A DNA stretch of 10,436 nucleotides from Falciphora oryzae (Eukaryota; Ascomycota; Sordariomycetes; Magnaporthales; Magnaporthaceae). Below are positions 7,158 to 10,436 of the stretch, in pieces. The stretch is from positions 1 through 10,436 of the forward strand of contig JNVV01000127.1 in the NCBI GenBank assembly GCA_000733355.1, written 5' to 3'. Every line of letters begins with the position of its first letter. Within the stretch, counting starts at the first letter, position 1. The notes under the pieces are model-generated. The model was not told the DNA's origin. It ran no database searches and saw only the letters and a list, made by a program, of their open reading frames with translations. A program made the position numbers and the translations under genes.

Positions 7158-7441
7158 TGTTACACGGAAGAACCTGTGGACTCACTTAATCGGCCCTACA
7201 AAAGGTCCGGGAACCGGTATAGGTGCTTAACGGCCCCGAGGCCCAAAGGCCGAAGGCCGGAAAGGCAGTGTGAATTATGTACTCAATACTTCGCACGGAT
7301 CACAAGGTGGTTTATATAAACCCTGCCATTTCTTATATCTTCCATAAGAAACTCCTTCTTCCTCAAGCATCTTTTAAGCCTATAGAAAGATTATCTGCAA
7401 TATAAAGATCCTTCTCCAAACCGTCTTAACCCCTTATTACA
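7158..7441 (+). repeat. 5' LTR of the retrotransposon (3' boundary tentative)
   Basis: The start is firm: TGTTACAC at the junction with element C. The end is proposed at TTATTACA (7434-7441), giving TG...CA and 284 bp, similar to solo LTR 1; other ends are possible, and no primer-binding site was recognised after it. GGTTTATATAAACC (7309-7322) is a perfect 14-bp palindrome containing the TATA box. GC-rich CCGAGGCCCAAAGGCC-like repeats precede it, and a C/T-rich stretch follows. Confidence 0.5.
7309..7322 (+). promoter_or_regulatory. Palindromic TATA box of the 5' LTR
   Basis: GGTTTATATAAACC, symmetric over 14 bp, about 155 bp into the LTR. It is the probable promoter of the gag transcript. 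Confidence 0.5.
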
Positions 7442-8055
7442 AATAATCTTTCTACGCTTTGCCCCCTAACGGAAGCCTTACTATCTTTCCTCCTAAACTT
7501 TAAAAAGGCCCTGTCAGTCGGCACCCCCAAACCCCAACTGTTGCCTTCTTTAGCGAATAAAACCTTGGGGCCACACCATAAACATTTTGACTATCACCGG
7601 TGTTCTCGAACGGGTAAAAGCGAAAAGAATATATAGGAAGGTCGTTTCACCCTCTCAATCGCCCTAAAAAAACCACGGGACTCCAGAAGAGGCCGGAAAT
7701 TCTCCCTTATACCTTTGGGATTTTACTCTGCCCAGGAATACAGGGAACCGGACCCCCTTATCTCGTCTGTAACGATATCTCCTTCCCTACTAAGCGACTT
7801 TGGCATGCCGGCTATGGAATCCCCTTTTTTACCTAGCGATTCCGGTATACCTGCCGATACCATGCCGGCCTAATCTGAAAAAGCGGCCGGAAAAGCCCCG
7901 AAGGCCCCTCCCGGTTTGCATTGAAAGAACGTCAAAATACACTTATGCTCGACGATTAAAGGGCATTTATCCTGTATTCGGCACCCCCTTTCAGCATAGC
8001 CCTCGAATAACAAGCCCTTATATCTGTAGAACGCTTTTAAAATCCCCCGGGCTGG
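7442..8055 (+). other. Retrotransposon leader, no gene recognised
   Basis: About 600 bp between the proposed LTR end and the first plausible gag start. The frame open at 7800-8063 shows no motif and overlaps the gag start in another phase, so I do not call it. GGCATGCCGG (7802-7811) has a near copy around 7860 (CCATGCCGGC). It may hold the primer-binding site and packaging signal, but mutation hides them. Confidence 0.5.
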
Positions 8056-10436
8056 ATGATTGAAATCCAGCGGGAATTTATTAGTACGTACGAAGCAATT
8101 TCGGCCCTATCCCGAAATGTGAGCCAGGAAATCCTCGCCGATCGGGAACAAATCCGCGAAATTAGGACCTATTACGACCACATCACCTACGCGTACAGTA
8201 CCGTCGTTTCCTTATAACGTGGTTCATAAGCGAGTCGCGCACATAAGCGAGTCGCGCACTTCGAAATCACGTGTTAAACGCGATTTTCGACACCCTTGCT
8301 AACTCGGCCAATTTAAGCCTAAATTTAACTAAATTTAAACAGGTTGTATTTAACTACGTAACAAATGTAATTTAATTTTCTTAGATTTTTATAAAATTTT
8401 ATTATTACTTTTTTAAAGTAATTTGCATATTTTACACAGTATATTATACAGTGTTTCGAACTAACCTTAAAGGGGTAATAATAAAAATCTAAGATAATTA
8501 CATAAAATCAGGTATATAGTTAAAACGTTATGTACGAAATTGCATCGAATTTGGATGAAAATTGGTCGAGTTAGCAAGGATGTCGAAAACTGCGTTTAGT
8601 ATGAGATTTCGAAATGCGCGACTCGCTTATGTGCGCGGCTCGCTTATGAACCACGTTATAAGGAAGGCTTGATCGCTTTTGCCGAGTAACAAAAGGCATT
8701 CCGGTAACGGATTATCGGAAAAAGCCAGGCATTTGCATAACAAATTTGGGCTACGGTCGCCACTTTGGCCGAAGAGCAACAAACCCGTTCGGAGGCCTTA
8801 GTTTAGCTCCGGGACGTTATTTGGGCCTAATAAAACCATTTGCAAAACCTATAAACACGATTTTCCACCTTCGAAAAGGAAGTTACTAACTGGGCCGTCG
8901 ATAAGGATGCCTAAATCCAGGATCTCCTAACTAAGGAGCATATTTCGCCCGAGGCCTTTACCGAAGCCGAGCGACGCATATTGGCCTAAACTCGCCAGCT
9001 TGTTAAGGACGCCGTACGGGAAAGCCGGCGGTTTACAGCACAAAGAAAGCGGCTTAAATCAGCTACTATACTTTCGGCCCTGTAACGATCGTTTTAACAA
9101 CCCGGATTAAACCGAAGCTTTCTTTAGGACGTACCCGTTTTTATTAGGGAAGATAGGGCCGAAATTGATACCGATATACTTCCGCTTTCCGCTTTTAAAT
9201 AAACAAGCTCGATAGCGCGGGAACGGATCGTCGGATCGAACGCCGGCTTGCTGGCCGCACAAATGGAAAGGACCCTAAAGGATTTATAAACCCGAGCAAA
9301 CCAAACCCGTATAAGCATTACGCCGGGACGGATATAGGGATAACCCGCCGGTAATTCAAACTTTTCGGACTTTTCGGAATCGGATGATAGCGATAATAAC
9401 CTGCCACCGAGACCTCCTAACCGAAAGCTACAGCTGTTTCGATTACCCTTTCCGCTAGGCGATAGGGTTTCGCAACCCCCTATGGGAACTCCTTAAGGCA
9501 CGGTCTTTATAGTTAACCCCGTGCAATTTAAAACCCCTAGCGCTTTCGAAAAGGATCGCACCAAATTTAAAAACTGGTGGTTTGTGGTACAGGCTTATAT
9601 AAACGCCTGCCTTTAAAGCTTTACGGGTAACCCGTACCGCATTATTTGAGTTAGGTCCCTCCTAAAAGGAGCCGCCCTTTAATGGCACGTAGCCAGGGCA
9701 CGTTTACTAGAATTTATAAACGTTTAAAATTCTTAGAAAGGATACGCTTCGTCGCTGGAGGAATATTATAAGGACCCTAACGAGGAACGAACCGATGCCA
9801 AAAAGTTTTGGTCCTTAAAGTATAACGGCGATATCGTCGGTTACCTAACGGAGCTGGGGTAGTATAATATCACTACCCGATAGACCGGTACGACCTTCCG
9901 GGATTTCGTCCGATCCTCGTTACCCGAAGGTATCGCCGATTTGGTATATGCTAATAAAGGTCGAATTTTTACGGACGACGCCGAATTCCTCGAAGCTTTC
10001 CAAGAGGCAGGGATTACTTACAAGCAAAAGCTTGCAGATAAAACTTCCATTAAGGCTTTGATGTAAGGAACGGGCTAAAAGGAAAAGGGAAAAGACGAGC
10101 CCGTTTCGAATTAAGAGCGTTCGAACGCGGGCCGTCGCCGCGGCAAAGGCTCCAAAGATAGGAACCCAAATCCATCCTCAAGCTCCCGTTCCGGAAAGAA
10201 GGCCAACGATAAAAAGGCCGCCGATAAAAAGAACAACATTTGGACTACTACCAAATTGGCATTCGAAGGAATCGAATAACGCGATATCGACGCACGAAAA
10301 TTGGCCAAAGCCGACTGTGTTCGTGGCACTGTCGGTATACCAACACGGTTGGGGTGAGAAGGCTTCTGGTATTCAATATGTATCCAAAAGTCGTCTGTCT
10401 TCTAGAAACAACGGAAGGGCTCCTCGTGCGAGCCCT
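8056..10436 (+). pseudogene. gag: Ty3/Gypsy-like gag, decayed by stops, split by MITE M8
   Basis: The structural protein that would form the virus-like particle of the retrotransposon. ATG 8056 (MIEIQREF) is the first plausible start; the frame reads through M8 (8217-8656) if it and one TA are removed, and stays in one phase to about 10355, some 620 codons. The first half is rich in Q, E, R and L and looks helical or coiled-coil. An acidic patch (SDFSESDDSD, near 9370) follows. The gag core then has NWWFVVQAYINACL (~9568), LLKGAAL (~9660) and KKFWSLKYNGDIVGYL (~9805). A K/R/S-rich basic tail precedes what looks like a worn CCHC knuckle (KADCVRGTVG, 10307-10336), which has lost its second Cys. 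About 29 stops interrupt it, all but two TAA or TAG, consistent with CAA/CAG changed by C-to-T. No frameshift is needed before the knuckle. Pol is outside the window. Confidence 0.8.
8217..8656. mobile_element. MITE M8, complete, inserted in gag
   Basis: 440 bp, ACGTGGTTC ... GAACCACGT, with TA at 8215-8216 and 8657-8658. The terminus is 9 bp plus two identical 17-bp repeats (ATAAGCGAGTCGCGCAC), mirrored at the right with one change. The outer arms (~110 bp) pair. The inner arms differ: the left resembles M1 (GTATTTAACT...), the right resembles M2 (GTTAAAACGTTA, ATTTGGAT). The centre 8401-8482 is the same 82-bp module as M1 517-598. It is the latest layer of this nest. Non-coding. Confidence 0.93.

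Larger units (their letters stand above)
7158..10436 (+). mobile_element. LTR retrotransposon (Ty3/Gypsy-like), 5' part
   Basis: It starts TGTTACAC at the exact point where element C departs from its match with B (after GGATGTGAGG). A promoter-bearing LTR, a leader of about 600 bp and a long decayed gag follow. The gag has a Gypsy-type core and the remains of a zinc knuckle near 10316, so pol should follow beyond the window. MITE M8 is inserted in gag. The target duplication cannot be checked because the 3' end is outside. Confidence 0.85.

Noticed and set aside
7800..8063. 87-aa frame in the retrotransposon leader
   Set aside because: No recognisable motif; overlaps the gag start in another phase.
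9124..9318. Minus-strand frame of 64 codons
   Set aside because: Antisense of gag, whose plus-strand phase continues without a break here.
8056..10357. A genetic code with TAA and TAG read as glutamine, since stops fall where Gln is expected
   Set aside because: Sister transposon copies carry CAA or TGG at the same codons, TGA also occurs, and RIP-type mutation explains the pattern.
1..10436. tRNA or rRNA genes
   Set aside because: No cloverleaf with A and B boxes and no rRNA-like stretch was recognised on either strand by eye.

Overview
The window looks like a piece of transposon-filled, gene-free DNA from a filamentous ascomycete (Pezizomycotina). I see no intact host gene. Almost every base from 343 to the right edge belongs to a mobile element. 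The evidence for a fungus is threefold: Fot1/pogo-type transposases (HTH_psq, Tc5-type HTH, DDE and a C-terminal CCHC knuckle); a Ty3/Gypsy-like gag; and stop codons that are nearly all TAA/TAG where a related copy in the same window has CAA, CAG or TGG. That last pattern is what repeat-induced point mutation (RIP, CpA to TpA) leaves. The genus cannot be read from the sequence.

Layout, left to right. 1-340: unassigned DNA with a strong hairpin. 343-640: a foldback MITE (M1) whose right end is missing. 643-1066: a complete foldback MITE (M2) with TA target duplications. 1069-1422 and 5145-5256: two pieces of a further MITE (M3). M3 is split by a 294-bp solo LTR (1098-1391, ATAAT duplication) and by a Fot1-like transposon on the minus strand (element A, 1423-5142). 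Element A is split by a second full-length Fot1-like transposon on the plus strand (element B, 2525-4384). A third Fot1-like element (C) starts at 5259 in the right arm of M3. It is interrupted by a 531-bp solo LTR carrying a 48-bp tandem repeat (5448-5978, TAAAG duplication), by a 94-bp LTR-like insertion (6586-6679, ATTGG duplication), and at 7158 by an LTR retrotransposon that runs off the window. The retrotransposon gag is interrupted by another MITE (M8, 8217-8656).

The nesting is up to four deep (M3 > C > retrotransposon > M8). A and B are each about 1.86 kb with TA duplications. Their transposases are dead: many stops, a 2-nt deletion in A, a 1-nt deletion in B, a 1-nt deletion in C, and catalytic Asp to Asn changes in A and C. 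Elements A, B and C and MITEs M1, M2 and M8 share one terminal design: ACGTGG plus three bases, then two direct 17-bp repeats. The repeat core differs between families but is kept within each element. The DNA-binding helix of transposase A also differs from those of B and C, so the termini and the binding domain may have changed together. This is the most interesting biology in the window; the rest is a well-preserved record of successive insertions.
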